Source: a virus. From it: a stretch of 29,685 nucleotides of DNA. The position numbers and the translations under genes are program-made. Below the pieces are notes generated by a model. That model was not told where the DNA came from, searched no databases, and worked only from the letters and a program-made list of their open reading frames with translations. Below, one piece after another: positions 7,240 to 13,763 of the stretch (the stretch's first letter is position 1; the number at the start of each line of letters is the position of its first letter). The stretch covers positions 1 through 29,685 of the IMG/VR virus record IMGVR_UViG_3300025401_000080; one strand, 5' to 3'.

Positions 7240-9549
7240 TTAGTGGCCATCTTTCCAATTGTAGGCAATAGCTGGAGGTGCTTTAAGATCTATGCTTATT
7301 TTAGTAGTATTTTCCATACAATCTTGTACTATCTTAGCACAGATTTCTGCATCTTTTGCTGGCACTTCTGTAATAATCTGATCATGAATTTGTGCACATA
7401 CCCAGCCATTTATACCTAAATCTTTGAGTCGTCTATTAATTGCAATGGCAGCACGGTTTACTATAGATGCAGATAACCCCTGAATCTGTACATTTCTGGC
7501 ATTATTAATACCATTAATATAGTCTCTATACAGCTTAGTAACTTTATCTTTACCATATTGTTTAATTAATAATTGTCTAACTTGCCAATCAGTAATAGCC
7601 TCTCCTAGAGTATCATGTATCTTTTTAACCTTGTCTAAGTGACGTATACGACCTACTTGAGTTTTTACATACCCTAGATTTTGTGCATCATATTTAGATC
7701 TGTCCATCCACTCTTTTAGTGCAGGAAATCCATTAAGATAACCGTCTACTAAAACTTGTGCCTGTTTTGCTGGTATACCTAGATTCATACCAAGTGCATA
7801 AGCTCCCATACCATAAGGAATACCTAGAGCATAGGCTTTGGCTTTATTTCTAAGTTTTGGCGCCTGCTTTCTTAAGAAATTTTCTGCTTTTTTATCAGGG
7901 GAGTATTGATCTAATTTTTCTGTTTTTATTGCGATAGTAGAGTAGAAGTCCCAGTTATTCCTAAAGATGTCCTTGAGTCCATCATCTCCAGATACATGTG
8001 CGAATACATGTGGCTCAAGAGACTCATAGTCACAATCTATAAATTTATTATCTGTATCTGGAATAAAGAATGCTCTTACTAGATTTGTATATTCTACTAC
8101 TATAGGATCATCATCGCCTTCTTCTTTAGGTCTAGGTAATTGCTGAGAGTCTGAACCATATCTTCCAGAGACTGTGCCATGCTGTTTATAATAAAAGAAA
8201 TATCGACCATCTTCATGTGCTTCTAAGAATCTATCCATATAAGTAGATCTTATTTTTAGTAACTTACCATATATCCTTAGATTTTTAGCCCATTCATATT
8301 TATCTGAAATACTTTGAATAAGTTCATCATCAAATTGTGGTTTGCCTCCTGGTGTACTTGATAGTGGTTTTATACCTAGTGCATTGAATGCAATATCTCC
8401 CATTTGATCTTTAGACTGTATATTAAAAAATAGTCCATCATTATCGTCTTTCCATAGTTTAAGACTAATTGCTTGAATATCAGAATCTTCTAATAAAAAA
8501 TCATGACCTTCAATTAAAAATCTCTGTGCTGGTGAAGCGGGCAATAAAGTTAGATTTGATCTTGTAATATTATATTTTCCAGTTTTTTCAGATTTTGGAA
8601 GTGGTAATTTATAATAATCTGCAATAGCTTGAGCAAATTTGCCTTTATTACTTACTGGCCACTCTTGTTGAGCCTTATTTAATATCCAAGTTTTAACTTG
8701 TTGTTTTGATAGTAGATCTTTAGTAATTATATCTATATACTTGCTCATCTCCATATTTATCTTTTCTCTTGAAGATTTAATGAGTTCAATATCTAATTTT
8801 ACCCCCTTATCTTCCATAGGTATAGTTACTTCTTTATAAAGAGGCATAACCTCATCATTAAAAAAGAAATTAGTCAAACCCTGTTCTTCAATCTTAGTAA
8901 GATAGTAATCATATATCCTAAGAGTTAAGTCAACGTCAGCGCAGGCGTATTTTGAGAGTATATCAAGATCAGCTTTCCAAATCTCATAATTGTCTTTTGT
9001 AATACTACCCCCATTTCTTTTTATAGACTCTTTAAGTTCTATCTGCTCTTGATTAGCCTCACTAGATACATCAATGCCAATTTCAGATTGTATGCTTTTA
9101 GCCACCTCTTTAAGTGCAAAAGACCCACCTCCATTTTCTGAATTTACACCCTCTTCTTGAATAGTATGCACCATAAGTATAGTATCTGCATGAATACTAT
9201 TAATAAGATCTACTCCATAAAAATTATTAACGAATCTGGCATCGAAAGATAAGTTATGCCCTATAATTTTTTTATCAATTAATAGTGCAATAATTCTCTT
9301 AGCTATATCATGGCATAGCACACCCTCTATCTTAGAGTCTATAAGCAGACCATCTTGAAGGATCATAGTAGGCATATAGTAACCATGATCCCTTTCTCCA
9401 GTAATAGAGAATCCTATAATTTTACCTTTTCTGGGATTTAGAGAGTTTGTTTCAGTATCAAATGCAATTATATCATGCTTTTGAATGTGAGCTATCATCT
9501 CCTTGACGCTCGCTAAAGTATTTACTGTTAAATATTGTCTCTGAGTCAT
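7240..9549 (-). CDS. polA: Family A DNA polymerase with 3'-5' exonuclease (main replicase)
   Basis: This 769-residue replicative polymerase has an N-terminal DnaQ-like exonuclease with Exo I FDTETNSL (about 30-37), Exo II GHNLSFDARF and Exo III YACADVDLTLRIY. The polymerase domain carries TVSGRYGSD, motif A DCDYESLEPHVFAH (catalytic Asp507), motif B RNKAKAYALGIPYG (from 567) and motif C IHDQI (His722, Asp723). In motif C, Gln replaces the usual Glu of HDE. In motif A the E of DYSQIE appears as the E of LEPH. There is no 5'-3' nuclease domain; that activity is encoded separately at 16747-17775. Its start lies inside the end of the preceding 84-residue gene (77-base overlap). The order of genes around it differs from T4, which uses a family B polymerase. 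Confidence 0.96.
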   Translation of the reverse strand: MTQRQYLTVNTLASVKEMIAHIQKHDIIAFDTETNSLNPRKGKIIGFSITGERDHGYYMPTMILQDGLLIDSKIEGVLCHDIAKRIIALLIDKKIIGHNLSFDARFVNNFYGVDLINSIHADTILMVHTIQEEGVNSENGGGSFALKEVAKSIQSEIGIDVSSEANQEQIELKESIKRNGGSITKDNYEIWKADLDILSKYACADVDLTLRIYDYYLTKIEEQGLTNFFFNDEVMPLYKEVTIPMEDKGVKLDIELIKSSREKINMEMSKYIDIITKDLLSKQQVKTWILNKAQQEWPVSNKGKFAQAIADYYKLPLPKSEKTGKYNITRSNLTLLPASPAQRFLIEGHDFLLEDSDIQAISLKLWKDDNDGLFFNIQSKDQMGDIAFNALGIKPLSSTPGGKPQFDDELIQSISDKYEWAKNLRIYGKLLKIRSTYMDRFLEAHEDGRYFFYYKQHGTVSGRYGSDSQQLPRPKEEGDDDPIVVEYTNLVRAFFIPDTDNKFIDCDYESLEPHVFAHVSGDDGLKDIFRNNWDFYSTIAIKTEKLDQYSPDKKAENFLRKQAPKLRNKAKAYALGIPYGMGAYALGMNLGIPAKQAQVLVDGYLNGFPALKEWMDRSKYDAQNLGYVKTQVGRIRHLDKVKKIHDTLGEAITDWQVRQLLIKQYGKDKVTKLYRDYINGINNARNVQIQGLSASIVNRAAIAINRRLKDLGINGWVCAQIHDQIITEVPAKDAEICAKIVQDCMENTTKISIDLKAPPAIAYNWKDGH

Positions 9550-9727
9550 GACTTTTATTTTTATAGGGAAGTAATCTATTTAGTGCACCTTGTCGTCTTT
9601 GGCATCCACAGTCCTGTAAACCTAGTATTTTTTTAGCAAACCATGAAGAAAATTTATCAAGTCCAAAGAAATGCGTAAATTTAGCTACAGTGTCTCCAAA
9701 ACCTCTACTGCTTATCTTGTTTTTCAT
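9473..9727 (-). CDS. Small CGC-motif phage protein, 84 residues
   Basis: The first 56 residues read like a small protein seen in several phages: GFGDTVAKFTHFFGLDK, a helix, then LQDCGCQRRQGALNRLLPYK. The C-G-C pair followed by basic residues could bind metal or nucleic acid, but no function is known to me. Residues after about 58 are Ser/Asp-rich and coincide with the first 77 bases of the polymerase gene in another frame, so the tail may be a by-product of the overlap. It also overlaps the upstream membrane-protein gene by 23 bases. All three genes are probably translationally coupled. Confidence 0.65.
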   Translation of the reverse strand: MKNKISSRGFGDTVAKFTHFFGLDKFSSWFAKKILGLQDCGCQRRQGALNRLLPYKNKSHDSETIFNSKYFSERQGDDSSHSKA

Positions 9728-9902
9728 CTATCTTTTTTTCTAATACAGTCAATGCACTTGCTACACCTATTACTATATTGTGTATTTGTAATTCTAATTG
9801 AACTTTAAGTGATTTTATTTTAGACCACTGATACACTTGCAATATTATCAGCAATAAGATAATTGATAAATAAATATTCTCTGTTGTTATAGTAAATGTC
9901 AT
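9705..9902 (-). CDS. Small single-span membrane protein
   Basis: This 65-residue protein has one strong hydrophobic segment, from about residue 10 to 24 (IYLSIILLLIILQVYQW), followed by a charged helical region ending KKIDEKQDKQ that could form a coiled coil. The short N-terminus without positive charges and the basic WSKIKSLK after the span suggest the C-terminus faces the cytoplasm. Its function is unknown. It has the size of an accessory holin/spanin-like or superinfection-exclusion protein, but it lies in the replication region and nothing supports lysis. It overlaps the next gene by 23 bases. Confidence 0.65.
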   Translation of the reverse strand: MTFTITTENIYLSIILLLIILQVYQWSKIKSLKVQLELQIHNIVIGVASALTVLEKKIDEKQDKQ

Positions 9903-9952
9903 ATTTAAATCTATGATTTTTTTATAACATTATTAAATATTTCTTATGAGTA

Positions 9953-10768
9953 TTATAATTCTATACTCAATCTTTTAAGAAATCTCTTATATAATTGCTC
10001 ATCAGTTGACCAAGCCTTAATCTTGACCAGCTCAGAATAAAAATTATCTCTTGCTGTCTCAATTCTGTCTTTTATCCACGGTCCTCTTAGGAATAAAAAA
10101 GGAACTGCTGTATTTTTATACTTATTATATACCTCATCGTAGCTCTTAGTCTTTATGTCAGAAAGAGCCTTAAATAGTTGGCTTTTAACTGTTGACATTG
10201 CCACCTTATCCTTGTCTTTCTTTGCAAGCCCTGAGGCTATTGTATTTATCAGAGTTGAAGTATGTGCATCAAATTCTGCAGGTGAATTTAAGTGCGCTAT
10301 AAGATCCTTTTCATATTGCTCTATTTTATCTGGGCTTGCATTCTTACTCGGGGCTTTAGGTGCTCTCACTCCAAGTTTTGCATCTAATTCTGCATCATAG
10401 GCTTTTGGGTCTATAGCATGTACTAGTTCGTGTTCTATGCTTGTTACAAAATTATACTCGTCTGTTAATTTTGAGAGATTTACTATAACTGCCCTGTTCT
10501 GCTGGTCCATTCTAGCATAAGCATTATCTTTAGGATCATTATACAGTCCTAGACTTATCGATATTAAATTACCTCTAAGATCTTCTATATTAAATATATT
10601 CTTAAAGCTCTTAGGAATATACGGGTCTTGTATATAGCTTTTAGGTGATTTCTTTTTAAGAGAGTCTGCATTCTTTTTTATGTAAGAAAACGCAGAATCA
10701 GCCTTTAATAACTGACTCTGCGGTATCTTTATTATCTTCTCAGTAAGTAGATCTACTAATTTTATCAT
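9953..10768 (-). CDS. Putative zinc metallopeptidase (HExxH)
   Basis: This 271-residue protein has HELVH at 113-117, within a hydrophobic-flanked helix (TSIEHELVHAID). This is the classic zincin active site, with Glu114 as general base. A downstream EFDAH (165-169) could give the third ligand. The rest is rich in Lys and helices, with a Pro/Lys linker near residues 135-150. The first 17 residues, MIKLVDLLTEKIIKIPQ, resemble the start of the leucine-rich-repeat protein at 20458-20883. That may be a packaging or sorting tag, or a propeptide. The target could be a virion or host protein; I do not see a link to known prohead proteases. Its start lies 3 bases after a TATAAATA-like motif at the NrdJ-C stop. 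Confidence 0.6.
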   Translation of the reverse strand: MIKLVDLLTEKIIKIPQSQLLKADSAFSYIKKNADSLKKKSPKSYIQDPYIPKSFKNIFNIEDLRGNLISISLGLYNDPKDNAYARMDQQNRAVIVNLSKLTDEYNFVTSIEHELVHAIDPKAYDAELDAKLGVRAPKAPSKNASPDKIEQYEKDLIAHLNSPAEFDAHTSTLINTIASGLAKKDKDKVAMSTVKSQLFKALSDIKTKSYDEVYNKYKNTAVPFLFLRGPWIKDRIETARDNFYSELVKIKAWSTDEQLYKRFLKRLSIEL

Positions 10769-10771
10769 ATA

Positions 10772-10781
10772 TTATAAATAT
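10772..10781 (-). promoter_or_regulatory. ATATTTATAA motif at the nrdJ-C / metallopeptidase junction
   Basis: The minus strand reads ATATTTATAA one base after the NrdJ-C stop codon and 3 bases before the metallopeptidase ATG. It is identical to the motif at 2018-2027, 12616-12625 and 20443-20452. If it were a promoter, the transcript would be leaderless or start inside the gene. A role in mRNA processing or translation is equally open. Confidence 0.2.
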
Positions 10782-10782
10782 G

Positions 10783-11466
10783 CTATACTGCTATCTCACA
10801 TGCATTTCCAGCACATGCCACTTGATCCTTAAGATCTGTATTATCATCTGACTCTATTACTTTTGATAAGTCTATATTTGTCAATGATTTCATCATCTCT
10901 TCATATTTCTCCTTAGTGCAATCTTCAAAAGGCGCTTGGATATATGTATGATCTGAAAATGGAAGTACTGAAAGTCCATTATAGCAATTCTTATTCTCCC
11001 ACATCCAATTACCAACTTCCTCCCACTCATTATCTTTAATTGATACTGTTGCAGAAATATTATGCGTATTTTGTCCAGTGATATGACCAGGCTTAATCCA
11101 ATATTCGTAAAAATGTTTTACTCTATTTAAAAGATCTAATGCTGATTCTGTTCTTAATATTGACCCTTGTGGAGCTCTTTGAGGTACTGATATTACTGCT
11201 GTATCATGTGGTCTAAAGTATTCATCTTGTACCAGCTCTGGATGATATATGCTTAGATATGTATAGATTGCTTCATTCTTACCTACTCTTATATTCCTGA
11301 TATAATATTCATTATGCCATGCATGTATGCCAGAAGATGTGCCCAGGACTAAAGAGGAGGTGTTATGAACCACAGATTTATTTTTTAGTTGATATGTATG
11401 AGTATTATCTACTTCTATGTCAACAGTAAATTTATTTCCAGACTTTGTTATCTTTTTAATTTTCAT
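10783..11466 (-). CDS. nrdJ-C: NrdJ C-terminal fragment preceded by a split-intein C half
   Basis: Residues 1-35 are the C-terminal half of a split intein, ending HTYQLKNKSVVHN. Asn35 is the cleaving residue and the next residue, Thr36, is the extein nucleophile. Residues 36-227 are the last 192 residues of a class II, adenosylcobalamin-dependent ribonucleoside triphosphate reductase: TSSLVLGTSSGIHAWH, PQRAPQGSI and a C-terminal CAGNAC, whose C-x4-C spacing equals the redox-shuttle pair C731/C736 of the Lactobacillus enzyme. It must be joined to the middle fragment by trans-splicing, giving KPSG-TSSLVLG. The start overlaps the homing endonuclease stop by 11 bases. The conserved PSGT phosphate-binding loop is completed only after splicing. 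Confidence 0.93.
   Translation of the reverse strand: MKIKKITKSGNKFTVDIEVDNTHTYQLKNKSVVHNTSSLVLGTSSGIHAWHNEYYIRNIRVGKNEAIYTYLSIYHPELVQDEYFRPHDTAVISVPQRAPQGSILRTESALDLLNRVKHFYEYWIKPGHITGQNTHNISATVSIKDNEWEEVGNWMWENKNCYNGLSVLPFSDHTYIQAPFEDCTKEKYEEMMKSLTNIDLSKVIESDDNTDLKDQVACAGNACEIAV
11362..11466 (-). other. Split intein 2, C-terminal half (35 residues)
   Basis: This intein fragment contains block F (FTVDIEVDNTHTYQL) and block G (SVVHN, then Thr). The penultimate His and terminal Asn needed for Asn cyclisation are present. It pairs with the N half at 12669-12995. The 35-residue length is typical of naturally split C-inteins. Confidence 0.9.
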
Positions 11467-12601
11467 AATATTTAATTAATTCTATTATATTTTCTAATAT
11501 TAATTGCTTGTTTTTTAAATAATCTGATTCTTTAACTCTAATTAAATTTAATCCTATATTAGCATATATCTTATCCTTTAGTCTATCTCTCTCTATATTA
11601 TTAGGTAGAGAATGCCAATAATCTCCATCAAATTCAATTACAGTATTTCCTATTTTAATATCTGGTACTATGCACTTTATTGGATAATCATTCTGGTTTA
11701 GATTTATAAAATATGGTTTTGTTATTGGGTAGCCAAAAAATATTTCTTTTTGCTTACTATTTAATAAACCATATAGTGATAAATTAAAATCTTTTTCTAT
11801 ATTTGAACTAAAATCTGGAAAATAACTAATTTTCTTTTTTATCATATCAGAATATAAAAGTCTACCCTCTACTTCTCCAAATTTATCTATATAATATTCC
11901 AGTCTTCCAGATTTTCCTCTACTATAACATAATTCTTTATATCTATTTAAACCTTCAGTTTTTCCAAATTTAGAAATATAATAATCTTTAGTTTGTGTAT
12001 ATGCTCTTTTCTTATTAGCAAAATTATATTTTTCCTTTCCTATATCACTACCATACTTTTTTATATAATAATCCAATCCTCTTGATTGATTCTTACTAAC
12101 AAATTCTTTAGCTTCTGATTCACTAATATTATAATATTTCATTACAGATTTATAATCTCTATTAGAATATCCACCATCTATCTTCTTTTTGTATCTTAAT
12201 CTACCTTCATCTTCTCCATATTTTTTTATCATACTTTCTAAGTCAGTCTTTGAATTGATAGAGTGTTTTTCTTTAATAGCTTTTATCTCCTCATCACTAT
12301 ATCCATTTAATTTTAAAGCATTTATACTAACTGAAAGTCTACTATTTTTTTCTAGATACTTTTTTCTACCTACTACTTCTCCATATCTTTTAATAAATCC
12401 GTCTATGGTATTTTTAAACTTATCATTTTCTATTTTTTGTTTATATCTGATCAAGCCTAAATCTTTTCCATATTTAAATTGTAATACTTTTAAAGAAGAT
12501 CCTCGCATTAAATTTGCACATCTTTTGCTACCCTCCTTTTCTCCAAGTAAATGAATTAGTAGTCTTCTAAGTCTATTAATTTTTTTTATATCTTTTTTCA
12601 C
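11456..12601 (-). CDS. Vsr-like (EDxHD) homing endonuclease between nrdJ fragments
   Basis: This 381-residue protein has two parts. Residues 1 to about 270 hold about seven imperfect copies of a [KR][YF]G-x3-G-x2-RY-x2-K motif, which look like DNA-binding repeats. Residues 313-381 form a Vsr-type nuclease core: PDIKIGNTVIEFDGDYWH (Glu323, Asp325, Asp327, His330), then RDRLKDKIY and GLNLIRVKESDY. The same layout, a free-standing EDxHD endonuclease between two split-intein halves, was described in metagenomic fractured genes by Dassa and colleagues. It would cut uninterrupted nrdJ alleles and spread the split-intein cassette. The start is GTG (12601-12599), inside a 15-bp inverted repeat that may restrict translation. 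Its stop overlaps the NrdJ-C start. Confidence 0.85.
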   Translation of the reverse strand: MKKDIKKINRLRRLLIHLLGEKEGSKRCANLMRGSSLKVLQFKYGKDLGLIRYKQKIENDKFKNTIDGFIKRYGEVVGRKKYLEKNSRLSVSINALKLNGYSDEEIKAIKEKHSINSKTDLESMIKKYGEDEGRLRYKKKIDGGYSNRDYKSVMKYYNISESEAKEFVSKNQSRGLDYYIKKYGSDIGKEKYNFANKKRAYTQTKDYYISKFGKTEGLNRYKELCYSRGKSGRLEYYIDKFGEVEGRLLYSDMIKKKISYFPDFSSNIEKDFNLSLYGLLNSKQKEIFFGYPITKPYFINLNQNDYPIKCIVPDIKIGNTVIEFDGDYWHSLPNNIERDRLKDKIYANIGLNLIRVKESDYLKNKQLILENIIELIKYYEN

Positions 12602-12660
12602 AATTAAGCCTTTTATTATAAATATCTAATTAATTATGATAATAAGCTTAATTGTGAAAA
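12595..12660 (-). promoter_or_regulatory. 15-bp perfect inverted repeat burying the homing-endonuclease start codon
   Basis: The arms at 12646-12660 and 12595-12609 are exact reverse complements; on the minus strand they read TTTTCACAATTAAGC and GCTTAATTGTGAAAA. The GTG start codon (12601-12599) lies in the 3' arm and the loop is 36 bases. In mRNA read through from nrdJ-M the start would be paired. A transcript starting inside the loop would leave it free. T4 homing endonuclease genes are known to use such sequestering hairpins. Confidence 0.55.
12616..12625 (-). promoter_or_regulatory. ATATTTATAA motif inside the hairpin loop before the Vsr-like endonuclease
   Basis: The minus strand reads ATATTTATAATAAAA, 14 bases before the GTG start and within the loop of the inverted repeat. 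A promoter here would produce mRNA lacking the 5' arm and so expose the start codon. The motif recurs at other junctions. The promoter role is inference. Confidence 0.3.
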
Positions 12661-12665
12661 TTAAT

Positions 12666-13475
12666 CTAATAATTTACAATATCATCACTATCTTCCAATT
12701 CATCTGCTCTAATCCACCCTCTATTTTTAGTTAAAAATTTATGATTTGCTGTAACTGTAACTACCAAGCCATCTTCAAACTCTACATCAAATGTTTCTTC
12801 TATTCCATTAATGTATAATTTATTAATTTGTTGCCATTCATCATTTAAGTCTTTGACTTTTATATCTTCTGTTACTTCTAAAAATAGCTTTTCATTATTC
12901 TTAAAATCAAGTAAATCATATCCATTTGCTTTAAATATCTCTTCTAATGAAAGAATTCCTTTATTTGTTATTATTTCAGTTTCAGGTACCATACACCCAC
13001 TGGGTTTTATTGTAGTACAACGAGCAGCAGAATTAATTCCTATGATTTTAGCCACCTCTAAATTAGTGCTTTTTACTATATTTGAGGCCATTTCAAGATC
13101 TAAATTTTGAACAACTCCAGATCCAATACCAGTCATACCAACTCCTATAAGTGCCTCTTTTTCTGTAGTTCTCTGCCAAACTGATCTAAGATAGTGGAAA
13201 TTTGTGTAACCGGCTTGCAATGTTCCAATTAGCGCGGCAGCTTTAACTCTTTTATTAAGATCCGCTTGATCTACTACATCTGATACATTTACTTCACATA
13301 AATTACAGAATTGGAAAGGACGTAGTGCAATTTCACAACAATTATGTACTAGTAATCCATTAGCAAAGAAGTTGTGATTTTTCTTCATACTAATATCATA
13401 TACATCCTCATTTGACACTATACTCTTTTTTATTATTTTTATTTTGGTAATTCCAGTAATCGAATTTCTTTCCAT
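12666..13475 (-). CDS. nrdJ-M: NrdJ middle fragment flanked by two split-intein halves
   Basis: This 269-residue protein is a sandwich. Residues 1-45 are the C half of split intein 1, ending NFFANGLLVHN. Residues 46-160 are 115 residues of class II ribonucleotide reductase, beginning CCEIALRPFQFC and ending TTIKPSG. Residues 161-269 are the N half of split intein 2, beginning CMVPETEIIT. The extein's first Cys and the Cys 11 residues later match the thiyl-radical C408 and redox C419 of Lactobacillus RTPR, with E410 in CCE. So the active-site core is carried by a fragment that must be spliced at both ends. The upstream 99-residue gene overlaps its start by 37 bases. It has no known activity unspliced. 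Confidence 0.94.
   Translation of the reverse strand: MERNSITGITKIKIIKKSIVSNEDVYDISMKKNHNFFANGLLVHNCCEIALRPFQFCNLCEVNVSDVVDQADLNKRVKAAALIGTLQAGYTNFHYLRSVWQRTTEKEALIGVGMTGIGSGVVQNLDLEMASNIVKSTNLEVAKIIGINSAARCTTIKPSGCMVPETEIITNKGILSLEEIFKANGYDLLDFKNNEKLFLEVTEDIKVKDLNDEWQQINKLYINGIEETFDVEFEDGLVVTVTANHKFLTKNRGWIRADELEDSDDIVNY
12669..12995 (-). other. Split intein 2, N-terminal half (109 residues)
   Basis: It begins with Cys1 in CMVPETEI (block A) and has block B TANHKFLTKNRGW with the conserved T-x-x-H. It ends EDSDDIVNY at the stop, just where naturally split N-inteins end. No endonuclease domain is inside it. It pairs with the C half at 11362-11466 and inserts at KPSG|T of NrdJ. Confidence 0.9.
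13341..13475 (-). other. Split intein 1, C-terminal half (45 residues)
   Basis: Block F is VYDISMKKNHNFFANG and block G is LLVHN followed by Cys (+1). The SNEDVYDI and NFFANG elements resemble the C half of the split intein named NrdJ-1. It pairs with the N half at 13767-14114. Confidence 0.92.
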
Positions 13476-13738
13476 TTTTTTAAATAGTTTATATTTTTTA
13501 TTTTATATAAATTAATATTCTGTATTAATGATATTTGTGTATTTATAACTTTTTTAAGTTTTTCAACTTTATAAGAATTAACGGTTAAATATCCCTTTAT
13601 TTCTACGATAACATTCAAATTATCATACTCATCAGATATTTTTATATTACAACCTTTCTGAAATCTACCATATGATTCATTGTATACATCTAATATAAAT
13701 TGAACTTCTTCTTTTGTAAAATTGGGGTATAAATCCAT
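13439..13738 (-). CDS. Small protein in the first intein break, possible PD-(D/E)XK remnant
   Basis: This 99-residue protein lies between the NrdJ-N stop and the NrdJ-M start, the slot occupied by the Vsr-like endonuclease in the second break. It contains YDNLNVIVEIKGYLT (Asp39, Glu46, Lys48), a D-x6-E-x-K arrangement. This resembles the PD-(D/E)XK nuclease core, where a hydrophobic strand ending E-x-K-G-Y is common. The rest is Lys/Ile/Asn-rich and unremarkable. It could be a minimal or decayed homing endonuclease or an unrelated small protein. It overlaps the NrdJ-M start by 37 bases and follows NrdJ-N by 25 bases. Confidence that it is expressed is moderate; confidence in the nuclease idea is low. 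Confidence 0.5.
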   Translation of the reverse strand: MDLYPNFTKEEVQFILDVYNESYGRFQKGCNIKISDEYDNLNVIVEIKGYLTVNSYKVEKLKKVINTQISLIQNINLYKIKNINYLKKWKEIRLLELPK

Positions 13739-13763
13739 GTTATTATTTTACAAAAAATATCAA

